Source of the DNA: Wenjunlia tyrosinilytica
GTDB taxonomy: Bacteria; Actinomycetota; Actinomycetes; Streptomycetales; Streptomycetaceae
Direction: 5' to 3'
NCBI RefSeq assembly: GCF_014646055.1
Contig: NZ_BMMS01000001.1
Location: forward strand, 124,001 to 188,000
Length of the DNA stretch: 64,000 bases
The notes beneath the pieces were generated by a model. The model had not been told where the DNA came from. It worked only from the letters and a program-made list of their open reading frames with translations, and searched no databases. Shown here piece after piece: positions 9,348 through 18,424 of this stretch (the stretch's first letter is position 1; each line of letters starts with the position of its first letter). The translations under genes were made by a program, and so were the position numbers.

Positions 9348-10361
9348 ATGAACAAGACCGCCGTCATAACTGGCATAACCGGTCAGGATGGCTCGTACCT
9401 TGCCGAGCTCCTGCTCGACAAGGGCTACACGGTGCACGGTCTGATCAGGCGCTCGTCGAGCTTCAACACCGAGCGGATCGACCACATCTACCAGGACCCG
9501 CAGACACCGGACCGCCGCCTGGTACTGCACCACGCCGACCTGTCCGACGGTGTCGCGCTGGTCAACCTGCTGCGGGACATACAGCCCGACGAGGTCTACA
9601 ACCTGGGCGCCCAGTCCCATGTCCGGGTCTCCTTCGACGCCCCCCTGTACACCGGTGACGTGACCGGGCTCGGCGCGGCGCGGCTGCTGGAGGCGATCCG
9701 GGCGAGCGGGGTGCGGACCCGGCTGTACCAGGCCTCGTCATCGGAGATGTTCGGCTCGACGCCCCCGCCGCAGAACGAGCGCACCTCGTTCCACCCGCGC
9801 AGCCCCTACGGCTGCGCCAAGGTCTTCGCGTACTGGTCGACGGTGAACTACCGCGAGGCGTACGGCCTCTTCGCCGTCAACGGGATCCTGTTCAACCACG
9901 AGAGCCCGCGCCGCGGTGAGACCTTCGTCACCCGCAAGATCACCCGCGCCGTCGCCCGTATCCACGCGGGGCTCCAGGAACGGCTCTACATGGGCAATCT
10001 GGACGCCGTGCGCGACTGGGGCTACGCACCGGAGTACGTCGAGGCGATGTGGCGGATGCTCCAGCGCGACGTACCGGACGACTACGTGGTGGCGACCGGT
10101 GTGCCCGCCACGGTCAAGGACTTCCTGGGCGCGGCCTTCGGCTCCGTCGGCCTGGAGTGGGAGCGGTATGTACGCTTCGACCCCAAGTACGAGCGCCCCT
10201 CCGAGGTCGACGCGCTGATCGGTGACGCCTCCAAGGCCCGCGACCTGCTGGACTGGACCCCGAAGGTGCAGTTCGACGAGCTCGCGCGGATCATGGTCGA
10301 AGCCGATGTGCGGCAGCTCGAGGACGAGATGTCGGGGCAGACGGTCCGGGTCGACCGATGA
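9348..10361 (+). CDS. gmd: GDP-mannose 4,6-dehydratase
   Basis: This 337-residue protein converts GDP-D-mannose to GDP-4-keto-6-deoxy-D-mannose, the first step to GDP-fucose or GDP-rhamnose. The N-terminal NADP-binding motif is [15 protein letters not shown]. It also has [15 protein letters not shown], the active-site stretch [10 protein letters not shown], the YGCAK Tyr-Lys pair, and the tetramer loop [12 protein letters not shown]. The start ATG has GAGGGGGGC upstream. The last four bases overlap the acetyltransferase gene (ATGA). Together with the divergent fcl gene it gives the locus a full route to activated L-fucose. Confidence 0.95.
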   Translation: MNKTAVITGITGQDGSYLAELLLDKGYTVHGLIRRSSSFNTERIDHIYQDPQTPDRRLVLHHADLSDGVALVNLLRDIQPDEVYNLGAQSHVRVSFDAPLYTGDVTGLGAARLLEAIRASGVRTRLYQASSSEMFGSTPPPQNERTSFHPRSPYGCAKVFAYWSTVNYREAYGLFAVNGILFNHESPRRGETFVTRKITRAVARIHAGLQERLYMGNLDAVRDWGYAPEYVEAMWRMLQRDVPDDYVVATGVPATVKDFLGAAFGSVGLEWERYVRFDPKYERPSEVDALIGDASKARDLLDWTPKVQFDELARIMVEADVRQLEDEMSGQTVRVDR

Positions 10362-10894
10362 CGGCGGACCCTCGGGAGCGCAGCCTGCGGGGGTTCACCG
10401 GAGCGGGGTACGACAAGGGCCGGGGCATCGCCGTCCAGGCGGCCTGGTTCGCCGCGCTGAACCTGCTCTTCGTCAAGTGGTGGTTCCCCGCGCGCTGGCG
10501 GCCGGCCCTCCTGCGCGCGTTCGGCGCCGCCGTCGGGCAGCGGGTGCTGATACGGCACCGGGTGCGTGTGCAGTGGCCGTGGAAGCTGGAGGTGGGGGAC
10601 GACGTGTGGATCGGCGAGGACTCCTGGCTGATCAACCTCGAGCCCATCACCATCGGCAGCGACGTCTGCGTCTCCCAGGGCGCGATGCTGTGCACCGGCA
10701 GCCACCAGCGGCGCTCGCCCACCTTCGAGTTCGACAACGGGCCGATCCGGCTGGAGCCCGGCTCCTGGGTCGCCGCCCGCGCGGTCGTGCTGCGCGGGGT
10801 GACGGTCGGCGAGGGCGCGGTCGTCGGAGCCGGGGCGGTCGCCCACCAGGACGTCAAGGCGGGCGCGGTGCTGACCACCGGGGGCACCTCGTGA
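10358..10894 (+). CDS. WcaF-like hexapeptide-repeat acetyltransferase
   Basis: This 178-residue protein overlaps gmd by four bases (ATGA) and the next glycosyltransferase by four (GTGA), so all three are translationally coupled. It is a left-handed beta-helix acyltransferase, as shown by [40 protein letters not shown] and [14 protein letters not shown]. In colanic-acid loci WcaF acetylates fucose, so acetylation of the fucosyl unit on the carrier lipid is a reasonable inference here. The enzyme would use acetyl-CoA in the cytoplasm. Confidence 0.88.
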   Translation: MTADPRERSLRGFTGAGYDKGRGIAVQAAWFAALNLLFVKWWFPARWRPALLRAFGAAVGQRVLIRHRVRVQWPWKLEVGDDVWIGEDSWLINLEPITIGSDVCVSQGAMLCTGSHQRRSPTFEFDNGPIRLEPGSWVAARAVVLRGVTVGEGAVVGAGAVAHQDVKAGAVLTTGGTS

Positions 10895-12009
10895 GGGTCG
10901 CTCATGTCGTCACGCTGGTCAGCGACGACGGCGCCTACGGCGGGCCGGTCAGCGTGGCCACCGGGCAGCTCGGCGAACTGGCCGCCCGAGGCCACGAGGT
11001 GGAGCTGCTGTCGCTGTGGCGGGGCGCCGCCCCGGCGCCGGACCAGGTGGACGGGGTCCCGCTGCGCGCCCGCCGGGCCCGCACCCTCATTCCGGGCCAG
11101 GGCTTCCTCGGCCTGTTCCACCCCGGCCTCGCGCTCGACCTGTGGCGGCGCACCGGCCGGGCCGACGCCGTCCATGTCCACGCCGGACGCGACCTGGTCT
11201 CGCTGGCCGCGCTCGCGGTGGCCGTGCTGCGGCGCCGCCCGTTCGTCGTCCAGACCCATGGCATGGTCCAGCCCCGGCGCTCGCCGGTGGCCAGGGTCTT
11301 CGACCGCCTGTATGTGCCGCTGCTGCGCAGGGCGCGGGCCGCGCTGGTCCTCACCGACGAGGAGGAGGCGGGTCTGCGCGAGGTGTTCGGGGACAAGGCG
11401 CCCCCCTTGGTGCGGCTGCCCAACGGGGTGCGGGTCGTGGAGCGCACACGGGAGGCGGCCGGCCTCGATGTGCTGTACCTGGCCCGCCTCCAGGAGCGCA
11501 AGCGCCCTGAGGCCTTCGTCGAGATGGCCGCCCTGGTCCGCGAAGAGGTGCCGGACGCCTCGTTCACCCTCCACGGCTCGGACGAGGGCTCACTGCCCGC
11601 CGTCCTGCGCCTGATCGAGGAACGGGGCGTGGGCGGGACCGTGGTCTACGGCGGCGCCCTGGACCACACCGCGGCCGTCGCGCGGACCGCCGCCGCCGAC
11701 GTCTATGTCCTGCCGAGCGTCAATGAGCCCTTCCCCATGAGCGTGCTGGAGGCCCTGGCGGTCGGCACGCCGGTGGTGTGCACGAGCAGCTGCGGCATCG
11801 CCGCCGAACTCGACCACCGCGGCGCCGCCCTGGTCACCGACGGCACCCCCCGCGCCCTCGCGGACGCCGTCCGCACCCTCCTCACCGACGACAAACTGCG
11901 CCGCTCCCTGACGGAGGCGGGCCACCGAGCGGTGAAGGAAGCCTTCTCGGTGCAGGCGGTGGCGGACCGCCTGGAGAACCTGTACACACCCGCCGACGCC
12001 GACCGCTGA
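10891..12009 (+). CDS. GT4-family glycosyltransferase
   Basis: This 372-residue protein starts at GTG 10891, overlapping the acetyltransferase stop by four bases. It has the GT-B fold of family GT4. The N-terminal acceptor domain shows the glycine loop GAYGGPVSVA. The C-terminal donor domain has YLARLQERKRPEAFVEMAAL, the E-x7-E site in NEPFPMSVLEAL and GTPVVCTSSCG. It should add one sugar from a nucleotide donor to the lipid-linked repeat unit on the cytoplasmic face. The donor is not predictable, though GDP-fucose is made two genes upstream. It is convergent with the next GT4 gene, 91 bp away, and no clear terminator lies between. Confidence 0.9.
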   Translation: MRVAHVVTLVSDDGAYGGPVSVATGQLGELAARGHEVELLSLWRGAAPAPDQVDGVPLRARRARTLIPGQGFLGLFHPGLALDLWRRTGRADAVHVHAGRDLVSLAALAVAVLRRRPFVVQTHGMVQPRRSPVARVFDRLYVPLLRRARAALVLTDEEEAGLREVFGDKAPPLVRLPNGVRVVERTREAAGLDVLYLARLQERKRPEAFVEMAALVREEVPDASFTLHGSDEGSLPAVLRLIEERGVGGTVVYGGALDHTAAVARTAAADVYVLPSVNEPFPMSVLEALAVGTPVVCTSSCGIAAELDHRGAALVTDGTPRALADAVRTLLTDDKLRRSLTEAGHRAVKEAFSVQAVADRLENLYTPADADR

Positions 12010-12100
12010 TCAGAACGGGACCGTGTGGACCCTGCGCTGCCGAGGACCCCGAACGGCGCCGGCGACGGTCGCGAGAAGCCGTTGTCGTCGTGAAGCACCG

Positions 12101-13474
12101 TCACCCCGTGGTCAGCGCCTCCCGCAGGAGGGAGGTGATACGGGCCAGGCCCGCTCGGCGGCTCAGGCGTTCCTCGACGTAGGCCGGGCCCCGCTCGCCG
12201 AGTTCTCGGGCGTGGCCGGGGTTGGCGGCGAGTTTGCGGACGGCGTCCAGCAGGGCCTGCGGGTCCTCGGGGGGCACGACGACGCCCGCGCCGGAGCGTT
12301 CGACCTCCTGGGCCGTGCCGCCCACTGCCGCCACCGAGGCGATGACCGGGCGGCCCGCCGCGAAGTACGAGGTGAGCTTGGAGGGCAGGCTCATGTCCAG
12401 CACGGACGCCTTCTGGGTGACGGCGAGGACATCGGCGGCGCCGAGGATGTCGGGGAAGTCCGCGTCCTCGGCCGGCGGCAGGAACGCGAAGTTGGCCAGG
12501 CCCTCGGACAGGCGCCGCAGTTCCTCGCGCTGGTTGCCGTCGCCCATCAGCACGATCCGGATTCTCGGGTCGCCGGCCGCGCGGGCCGCTTCCACCAGGA
12601 CCTCCAGCCCCTGTTTGAGGCCCATGTTCCCCGAGTGGAGCACGACCGTGTCCTCGGGAGCCCAGCCCAGCCGGGCGCGCACGGCCGAGCGGTCGCCCGT
12701 GGGCCCGTTGACGTGGGTCCAGTTGGGCACCACCCGGATCCTGGACTCCGGCACCCCCATCGCGGCCACCCGTGCCACGAACGACTCGTGCACCACCCCG
12801 ACGACCGCCGCCGAGCGCAGCACCCGCCCCTCGATCCCGCCGGCCAGCGCCGCGACCCTGCCGCCGCCGCTGATCCCGCTCTGGGCCGCCGCCGCGCCCA
12901 TCAGGTCCTGGACCACGACGGCATGCGGCACCTTGCGCCGCCTGGCGATCCGGGCGCCGATCACTCCCCCGGCCAGGCTCGGCATCTGGCTGAGCACCAC
13001 GTCGGGCCGTACCTCGGGCCCGGCCAGCGAGCCGTGGGCGAGGAAGCTCGCCTCGTACAGGGCCCGGCGCACGGCCGTCTGGCGCGGTGGCACGGTGTGG
13101 CGGCGCCGGTGGACCCGCACCCCGGCCCTCAGCTCCGTGGCCCGCCACCGCCCCCGGTACTCCTCGTCCACCCGCCACGCCGGGTAGTGCGGCATCCCCG
13201 CCAGGACATGCGTCTCCACACCGGAGGCGGCCAGATGCTCGGCTATCTGCGTGGAGTACGGGCCTATGCCCGCGTGCTCGGGCGCGTAGTTGGTGGACAC
13301 CAGGAGCACGCGACGCCCGTCGAGACCGGCCTCCGCACCCGCAGCCGCACCTGGTGCCTCTGTGCGGTCCGGCCCCCCGCCGCCCTCACGCACCGCGCCC
13401 CCACCGGCCACCGCGCCCCTGTCCGGCGCTGATTCCCTGTCCGGCAATGAATCCCTGCCCGGCACTGCATCCAA
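12101..13474 (-). CDS. WcaI-like GT4-family glycosyltransferase
   Basis: This protein of up to 457 residues starts at TTG 13474, with GGGGAGGGG six bases upstream. A GTG at 13465 is an alternative. About 50 Gly/Ala-rich residues precede the catalytic fold. The GT-B domain begins VLLVSTNYAPEHAGIGPYS, resembling colanic-acid WcaI and WbuB enzymes. The donor domain has VVLHSGNMGLKQGLEVLVEA, MGDGNQREELRRL and LDMSLPSKLTSYFAAGRPVIA. It is transcribed opposite to its neighbours but fits functionally as an assembly enzyme for the same polysaccharide. Confidence 0.9.
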   Translation of the reverse strand: MDAVPGRDSLPDRESAPDRGAVAGGGAVREGGGGPDRTEAPGAAAGAEAGLDGRRVLLVSTNYAPEHAGIGPYSTQIAEHLAASGVETHVLAGMPHYPAWRVDEEYRGRWRATELRAGVRVHRRRHTVPPRQTAVRRALYEASFLAHGSLAGPEVRPDVVLSQMPSLAGGVIGARIARRRKVPHAVVVQDLMGAAAAQSGISGGGRVAALAGGIEGRVLRSAAVVGVVHESFVARVAAMGVPESRIRVVPNWTHVNGPTGDRSAVRARLGWAPEDTVVLHSGNMGLKQGLEVLVEAARAAGDPRIRIVLMGDGNQREELRRLSEGLANFAFLPPAEDADFPDILGAADVLAVTQKASVLDMSLPSKLTSYFAAGRPVIASVAAVGGTAQEVERSGAGVVVPPEDPQALLDAVRKLAANPGHARELGERGPAYVEERLSRRAGLARITSLLREALTTG

Positions 13475-13616
13475 AACGGGCCCCTCCCCTACAAATGTCT
13501 GATCATCCTAGGAGTTCGCCGGTGATCCTGTGGTGCCGCCAAGGTTTCGGTTCGGCCCCGGAGACTTCCTCATGGCCCGATGTCCCATAGATTGGCCCGG
13601 GGGCACTTGGAGGGGG

Positions 13617-15113
13617 ATGTACGTGCACGGCGGTCGGATCCGTGGTCTCGCGGCGGTGTGCTCGTGGACCGTGCTGCTCGTCGTCCTGCTGCCCACCCTC
13701 ATCCTCCACTCGCTCGACGCGCGTTTCGGCGGGGCGCTCGCCCTCCAGTGCGTGATCGTCGTGCACAGCGGCGGGGCGCTCGCTCGGGTGCTCACCGATG
13801 TGAAGGTCCGCATCGTGGCGTTCGGCTTCTGGCTGTTCTCCTACGTCTGGCTGGGGCTCGCGCCTTTGGCGATGCTCGCCACCGACACCTACCCGCGCGG
13901 CTTCATCGTCGACGACAAGACCGCCTTCGCCGCCACCGCCGTCGTCGAGACAGGGCTGCTCGCCTACAGCCTCGGCGCCGCCCTGTCGGGCAGCCGCGCC
14001 CACCGCGACTCGACCGTGCTCGAACCCCTGCTCGCCCGCCGGATGGCGCCGGTGCGGGTGCTGCTGCTGTGCGGGCTGGCATTGCTGCTGGCCGCCGCGC
14101 TGATCCCCGGGCAGGGCGGTGTCGCCACCTTCTTCGCCAGCCGCCAGGCCGCCAACGAGGCCGCGAGCACCGCCGCCCAGGCCGACTCCGCGACCCGGGC
14201 AATGGCCGCCTGGTGCCTGTCGGTGCCCGCGTTCTGGGCGCTGGTGGCGCTGGCGCACGTCCCCCGGATCAAGGACGGCGACCGTACGCTGCGCGGGGTG
14301 CGCTGGATCCTGCTGCCGGTGCTGCTGGTGCTCAACGCGATCGTCAACAATCCCATCAGCCAGCCCCGTTTCTGGGCCGGAACGGTCCTGCTGACGGTGG
14401 TCTTCGCCTTCCCCGCGATGCGCCGCCCCCGCGCCTTCCGCGTCGGGGCCGCCGCGATCATGGTCACCGTCCTCGTCGTCTTCCCGTACAGCGACTACTT
14501 CCGGTACGACAAACGGGAACCGGTCCACGTCGTCTCACTCGCCGAGCAGTTCACGACCAACGGCGACTACGACGCCTACCAGCAGATCCAGACCGGCATC
14601 AGCTACGTCCACGAGAACGGCTTCACACCCACCGCGGCCCTCGGCCCGCCGCTGTTCTTCGTGCCGCGGTCGGTCTGGCCGGGCAAGCCCGCCGACGCGG
14701 GCATCCTGCTCGCCGGGCACGCGGGCTACACCTTCGACAACCTTTCCGCCCCGCTGTGGGTCGAAAGCTACATGTGGGCCGGGATACCGTCGCTCGCGAT
14801 CGTCTTCGGCCTGATCGGCGCCGTCGGACGACGGGTCGACGACATCAGGAACAGGCTGCGCGGGCAACCGGGCACCCTGGCCGCCGTACTCGTCCCCGGA
14901 TTCGCCTTCTACCAGCTGATCCTGCTGCGCGGCAGCCTGATGGCCATCGTCGGCCCTCTGGCGCTGCTGCTCGCCATACCCCTCGTCATCACGACGAAGG
15001 GCAGACCCCGGCGCACCGCCGGCCCGGCCGTGCGCCGGGCCGCGGCCGGATCCGCCCCGACCACAGAACCCATCGAGGCCAGACCCCTCGGAACAGGAGG
15101 GCCACGTCCGTGA
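13617..15113 (+). CDS. Wzy-like polysaccharide polymerase (multi-pass membrane protein)
   Basis: This protein of about 498 residues is almost entirely hydrophobic helices (roughly ten to twelve). It has a large extracytoplasmic loop around residues 280-360 containing YFRYDKREPVHVV and FFVPRSVWPGKPADAG. That topology and the R/W/P-rich loop resemble O-antigen and capsule polymerases, which join repeat units at the outer membrane face. I chose ATG 13617 because GGAGGGGG lies just before it; GTG 13623 is equally placed. An upstream ATG-free extension to 13530 is less likely. The stop overlaps the next start by four bases. The polymerase call comes from topology and gene context, since this class has little sequence conservation. 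Confidence 0.8.
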   Translation: MYVHGGRIRGLAAVCSWTVLLVVLLPTLILHSLDARFGGALALQCVIVVHSGGALARVLTDVKVRIVAFGFWLFSYVWLGLAPLAMLATDTYPRGFIVDDKTAFAATAVVETGLLAYSLGAALSGSRAHRDSTVLEPLLARRMAPVRVLLLCGLALLLAAALIPGQGGVATFFASRQAANEAASTAAQADSATRAMAAWCLSVPAFWALVALAHVPRIKDGDRTLRGVRWILLPVLLVLNAIVNNPISQPRFWAGTVLLTVVFAFPAMRRPRAFRVGAAAIMVTVLVVFPYSDYFRYDKREPVHVVSLAEQFTTNGDYDAYQQIQTGISYVHENGFTPTAALGPPLFFVPRSVWPGKPADAGILLAGHAGYTFDNLSAPLWVESYMWAGIPSLAIVFGLIGAVGRRVDDIRNRLRGQPGTLAAVLVPGFAFYQLILLRGSLMAIVGPLALLLAIPLVITTKGRPRRTAGPAVRRAAAGSAPTTEPIEARPLGTGGPRP

Positions 15114-16819
15114 CCGGTCCCACTCGCATCGACGACTCCTACGAGGGGCAGGATCAGCTGCGCGACCAGCTTCGCCAGCTCTTCCGCTACCGGGTGTTCA
15201 TCGTGCTCGGCGTCGTGCTCGGACTGCTCGGCGCCGCCGCCCTGTCCTTCCTCGGCGGCGACACCTACACATCCACGGGTGAAGTGGTCGTCCAGCCGAT
15301 CAGCACCGCCCCGTTCGAGGCCGGAGGCGTCTCGGCGGACAAGCAGCTCAGCATGGGCACGGAGAAGCAGATCGCGCAGAGCGCCTCCGTGGCCGTGCGC
15401 GCCGCCAAGGACCTCGGCGAGACCGTCAAGCCCGCCAAGCTCCAGCGCGACCTGCGGGTGAGCAACCCGCCGGAGACCCAGACGCTGAAGTTCGAGTACA
15501 CCTCCAACTCACCGGGTCGCGCGGCCAAGCTGGTCAACGCGTTCGTGCGGGCCTACCTGGACTACCGCGAGGAGTCCGCCAAGGGCCGCATCGACAAGAC
15601 GGTCAGCAAACTGCAGAGCGAGCTCAAGCCGCTGATCAAGCAGCGCAAGGTCCTCGACCGGCAGATCGCCAACGAGATCGACGGCCCCTCCAAGGACACC
15701 GACGAGGCCGAGCGGGGCACGCTGGTCACGCAGATATCGGACTCGCAGGGCCGTATCTCCAGCCTGAAGTCCCTGGACACCACCCCGGGTGACGTCGTGC
15801 GCAAGGGCGAACCCCCGGCGTTCCCCTCCGGCCCCGGTCTGACCATGCTGCTGATCATCGGCGGCGTCGTGGGCCTGGCGGCCGGCATCCTGGCCGCCTG
15901 GATCCGCTCGGTCCTCGAACCGCGGGTGCGCTCGGTCGCCGATGTGCAGGCGAATCTGCGCGCGCCCGTACTGGGCATCCTCCCCCGCAACCCGGGCGGC
16001 GAGGACCTGCTCGTCGTGGGCCGCACCCGCAACAACAACCTCGCCGAGGCCTACCGCACGATCGCCTTCCGCCTCGTCCACGACCAGCGCTTCGCCGGCC
16101 GCAGCAGCCTCCTGGTGGTCGCCCCCCGGGAGAACGCGAACGCCGCCGCCGTCGCCGTGAACCTCGCGGGCGCCTTCACCGAGATCGGCAACGACGTCCT
16201 GCTCGTCGAGGCCGACCTGCGCTCCCCCGAACTGGCCCAGCGCCTGCCCGTGCACGGCGCCAGGTCGCAGGACGAGTCGCAGTCCTGGCCGGAGGGGCAC
16301 CGCCTGGCCGTGGACGCGGGCGAAGCCGGTGAGTACGGCCTCGTGCCCGGCCTCCGGGTCCCCAACGTCGCCCGGGTCCTGTCCTCCCCCCAGGTCACGC
16401 GGATGCTGGCCACGCCCGCCGACCCCAATGAGTCGGTCGTCGTGGTCACCCAGCCCCTGCTCAGCCACGCCGACGGCCTCGCGGTCGCCAAGCGGGTCGA
16501 CGGTGTGCTCATCGTCTGCGACCTCCAGGAGGTCAGGCGCGACGACCTCGACCGTGTGTGGGAGCTGATCACCGGCGCCGGAGGGCGGATCCTCGGCGCG
16601 GTCCTGGACAAGGGCTCCGGCCGCCGCTCGTTGTGGCGTGCGCTGGACGGCGGCCCGTCGTACCGCAAGTCCCGCCGCGGCGGCAGCGGCCCGAGCACCC
16701 AGTACACGCGGCCGATGCCGCGCGCCGACCGCTTCCCGGACGGCTCGCAGGCGTACGACGCCGACGACGAGGTGTCGGCGGGCCCGCGCGACAACGGCCT
16801 GATGACGTTCCGCGGATGA
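15110..16819 (+). CDS. Wzz/BY-kinase-like chain-length protein with degenerate P-loop
   Basis: This 569-residue protein starts at GTG 15110 (GTGA overlap), with AGGAGG nine bases upstream. It has the layout of an actinobacterial chain-length determinant fused to a BY-kinase: a membrane helix near residues 28-50, a periplasmic Wzz domain with a coiled coil (about 165-230), a second helix (about 245-270) and a cytoplasmic ATPase-like domain. The Walker A loop, normally PGEGKST, reads PRENANAAA (339-347) and has lost its Gly and Lys. The Walker A' strand LLVEADLRSPEL is kept. The tail has scattered Tyr residues (SYRKSRR, STQYTRP, AYDADDE). It therefore probably keeps the structural role in chain-length control, but not ATP hydrolysis or kinase activity. 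Confidence 0.88.
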   Translation: MTGPTRIDDSYEGQDQLRDQLRQLFRYRVFIVLGVVLGLLGAAALSFLGGDTYTSTGEVVVQPISTAPFEAGGVSADKQLSMGTEKQIAQSASVAVRAAKDLGETVKPAKLQRDLRVSNPPETQTLKFEYTSNSPGRAAKLVNAFVRAYLDYREESAKGRIDKTVSKLQSELKPLIKQRKVLDRQIANEIDGPSKDTDEAERGTLVTQISDSQGRISSLKSLDTTPGDVVRKGEPPAFPSGPGLTMLLIIGGVVGLAAGILAAWIRSVLEPRVRSVADVQANLRAPVLGILPRNPGGEDLLVVGRTRNNNLAEAYRTIAFRLVHDQRFAGRSSLLVVAPRENANAAAVAVNLAGAFTEIGNDVLLVEADLRSPELAQRLPVHGARSQDESQSWPEGHRLAVDAGEAGEYGLVPGLRVPNVARVLSSPQVTRMLATPADPNESVVVVTQPLLSHADGLAVAKRVDGVLIVCDLQEVRRDDLDRVWELITGAGGRILGAVLDKGSGRRSLWRALDGGPSYRKSRRGGSGPSTQYTRPMPRADRFPDGSQAYDADDEVSAGPRDNGLMTFRG

Positions 16820-18345
16820 CCGCCGAAGCACCGACGGCCGCCGACCGTCCTGGCGTGGCCAGGACGGTACGGGGCGGATGGCTGGGCTTCGCGGGCTCGG
16901 GCGTCAACGCGGTCTTCGGCTTCGCCCTCGTCGCCGTCGTCACCCACGCGGTGGGGGCGCGCGGCGCGGGCGCGGTCTTCACCGGCGTCGCCGTCTTCAC
17001 CATCCTCAGCAACGCCTTCAAGCTGGGCGCCGACACCGGCCTGGTCCGCTTTGTCTCCCGTGACCTGGAGACGACCGGCGGCTCACGGATCCCGGCCCTG
17101 CTGCGCACGGCCGTCGTACCCGGCCTGGTCGCCAGCACGGCGGCGGCCGCCGTGCTGCTGTTCTCTCCCGCGCTGGCGACCGAGCTCCTGCCCGACCTCG
17201 GCCGGGGCGAGGCGGTGGCCGTCATGCGGCTGTTCGCGCTGTTCCTGCCGGTGACCACCGTCTCGCTGGTGCTGCTCGGGGCGACCCGCGGCTACGGCAC
17301 GGTGCTGCCGTTCGTCGGCGTCGAGCAGATCGGCAAGCCGGTGCTGCGCGTGCTCATCGCGCTGCCGGTGGCACTGCTGGCGCCCGGAGTGCTCGCGCTG
17401 TCGGCGGCCTGGCTGGTCCCGTCGCTCGCGGGCGCGGTGGCGGCGTGGCTGGCGCTGCGCCGCTCCAGGGCCGAGCACACCGCCCCGAGGGATCCGACGA
17501 GCCAGGCACGGGAGTTCTGGACGTTCGCCGGGCCCCGCGCGGTCTCGTCGGTCTTCGACATCACCGCGGTCTGGGTCGGGGTGATCCTGCTGTCGCTGCT
17601 GGGCACCGCCACGGAGGCCGGGATCTACACGGCGATCGGCCGCCTCGTCACGGCGGGGACCCTGCTCCAGCTGGCGATCAGGCTCGCCGTGGCCCCGCAG
17701 ATCAGCCGGCTGCTCGCGGGCGGCAACGAGGCGCAGGCCCACCATCTGCACCGGTTGTCCACCCGGTGGATCGTGCTGTTCTCCTGGCCGCTGTTCGTCC
17801 TGCTGGCGGCGTTCCCCGGCACGGTGCTGTCCGTCTTCGGGCCCGGTTTCGACGACGGCTCGGCCGCGCTGGCCGTGCTGTGCGCGGCCTGCGCCGTGAA
17901 CGTCGGGGTGGGCAATGCCCAGACGGTGATCCTCATGGCCGGCCGCAGCTCGTGGAACCTCGCGGTCGCGGGAGCGGCGTTCGTCGTCCAGCTGGGCTCC
18001 GGAGTGCTCCTGGTGCCCCGCTACGGGGTGCTGGGGGCGGCCGTGTCCTGGGGGCTGGCGATCGTGGTGGACAATGTCTCCTCGGCACTGCTGGTGCGCC
18101 ACCGGCTGGGCTTCACGACGGTGGACCGTGGCTATCTGTACGCGGCCGGACTCGGGCTCGTGGTGGTCGGCTCGGTGGCGGCTTTGGTCCGTACCTTCGC
18201 AGGTGACACGGTGCCAGGGACATTGTTGGGGTTCGTTTTGACCATTGGGGCTTTCGCTTTCGGAGTGTGGCGCTATCGTGTGCCGCTGGGGGTCGGCGAG
18301 TTCTTCGGCGCACTGCGCAACCGCAACACGAGAAACTCGCCATGA
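16816..18345 (+). CDS. Wzx-like lipid-linked oligosaccharide flippase (MATE/MVF-type)
   Basis: This 509-residue protein starts at ATG 16816, overlapping the previous stop (ATGA). It has 12-14 hydrophobic helices across its length, starting with WLGFAGSGVNAVFGFALVAV, and the polysaccharide-exporter layout with two homologous halves. LGVGNAQ-like and GLAIVVDNVSSALLV stretches near the C-terminus fit the family. Its role is to flip undecaprenyl-linked repeat units across the membrane for the polymerase. Tight coupling polymerase - Wzz - flippase supports a Wzx/Wzy-type assembly system. Confidence 0.9.
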   Translation: MTAEAPTAADRPGVARTVRGGWLGFAGSGVNAVFGFALVAVVTHAVGARGAGAVFTGVAVFTILSNAFKLGADTGLVRFVSRDLETTGGSRIPALLRTAVVPGLVASTAAAAVLLFSPALATELLPDLGRGEAVAVMRLFALFLPVTTVSLVLLGATRGYGTVLPFVGVEQIGKPVLRVLIALPVALLAPGVLALSAAWLVPSLAGAVAAWLALRRSRAEHTAPRDPTSQAREFWTFAGPRAVSSVFDITAVWVGVILLSLLGTATEAGIYTAIGRLVTAGTLLQLAIRLAVAPQISRLLAGGNEAQAHHLHRLSTRWIVLFSWPLFVLLAAFPGTVLSVFGPGFDDGSAALAVLCAACAVNVGVGNAQTVILMAGRSSWNLAVAGAAFVVQLGSGVLLVPRYGVLGAAVSWGLAIVVDNVSSALLVRHRLGFTTVDRGYLYAAGLGLVVVGSVAALVRTFAGDTVPGTLLGFVLTIGAFAFGVWRYRVPLGVGEFFGALRNRNTRNSP

Positions 18346-18424
18346 ACGCTGAGCAACCACTGGTGGCACAGCATCTGTCGCTTCACCCCTGCCTCCGTCC
18401 CTGCTCATGTTCCTGGGGGGAACT

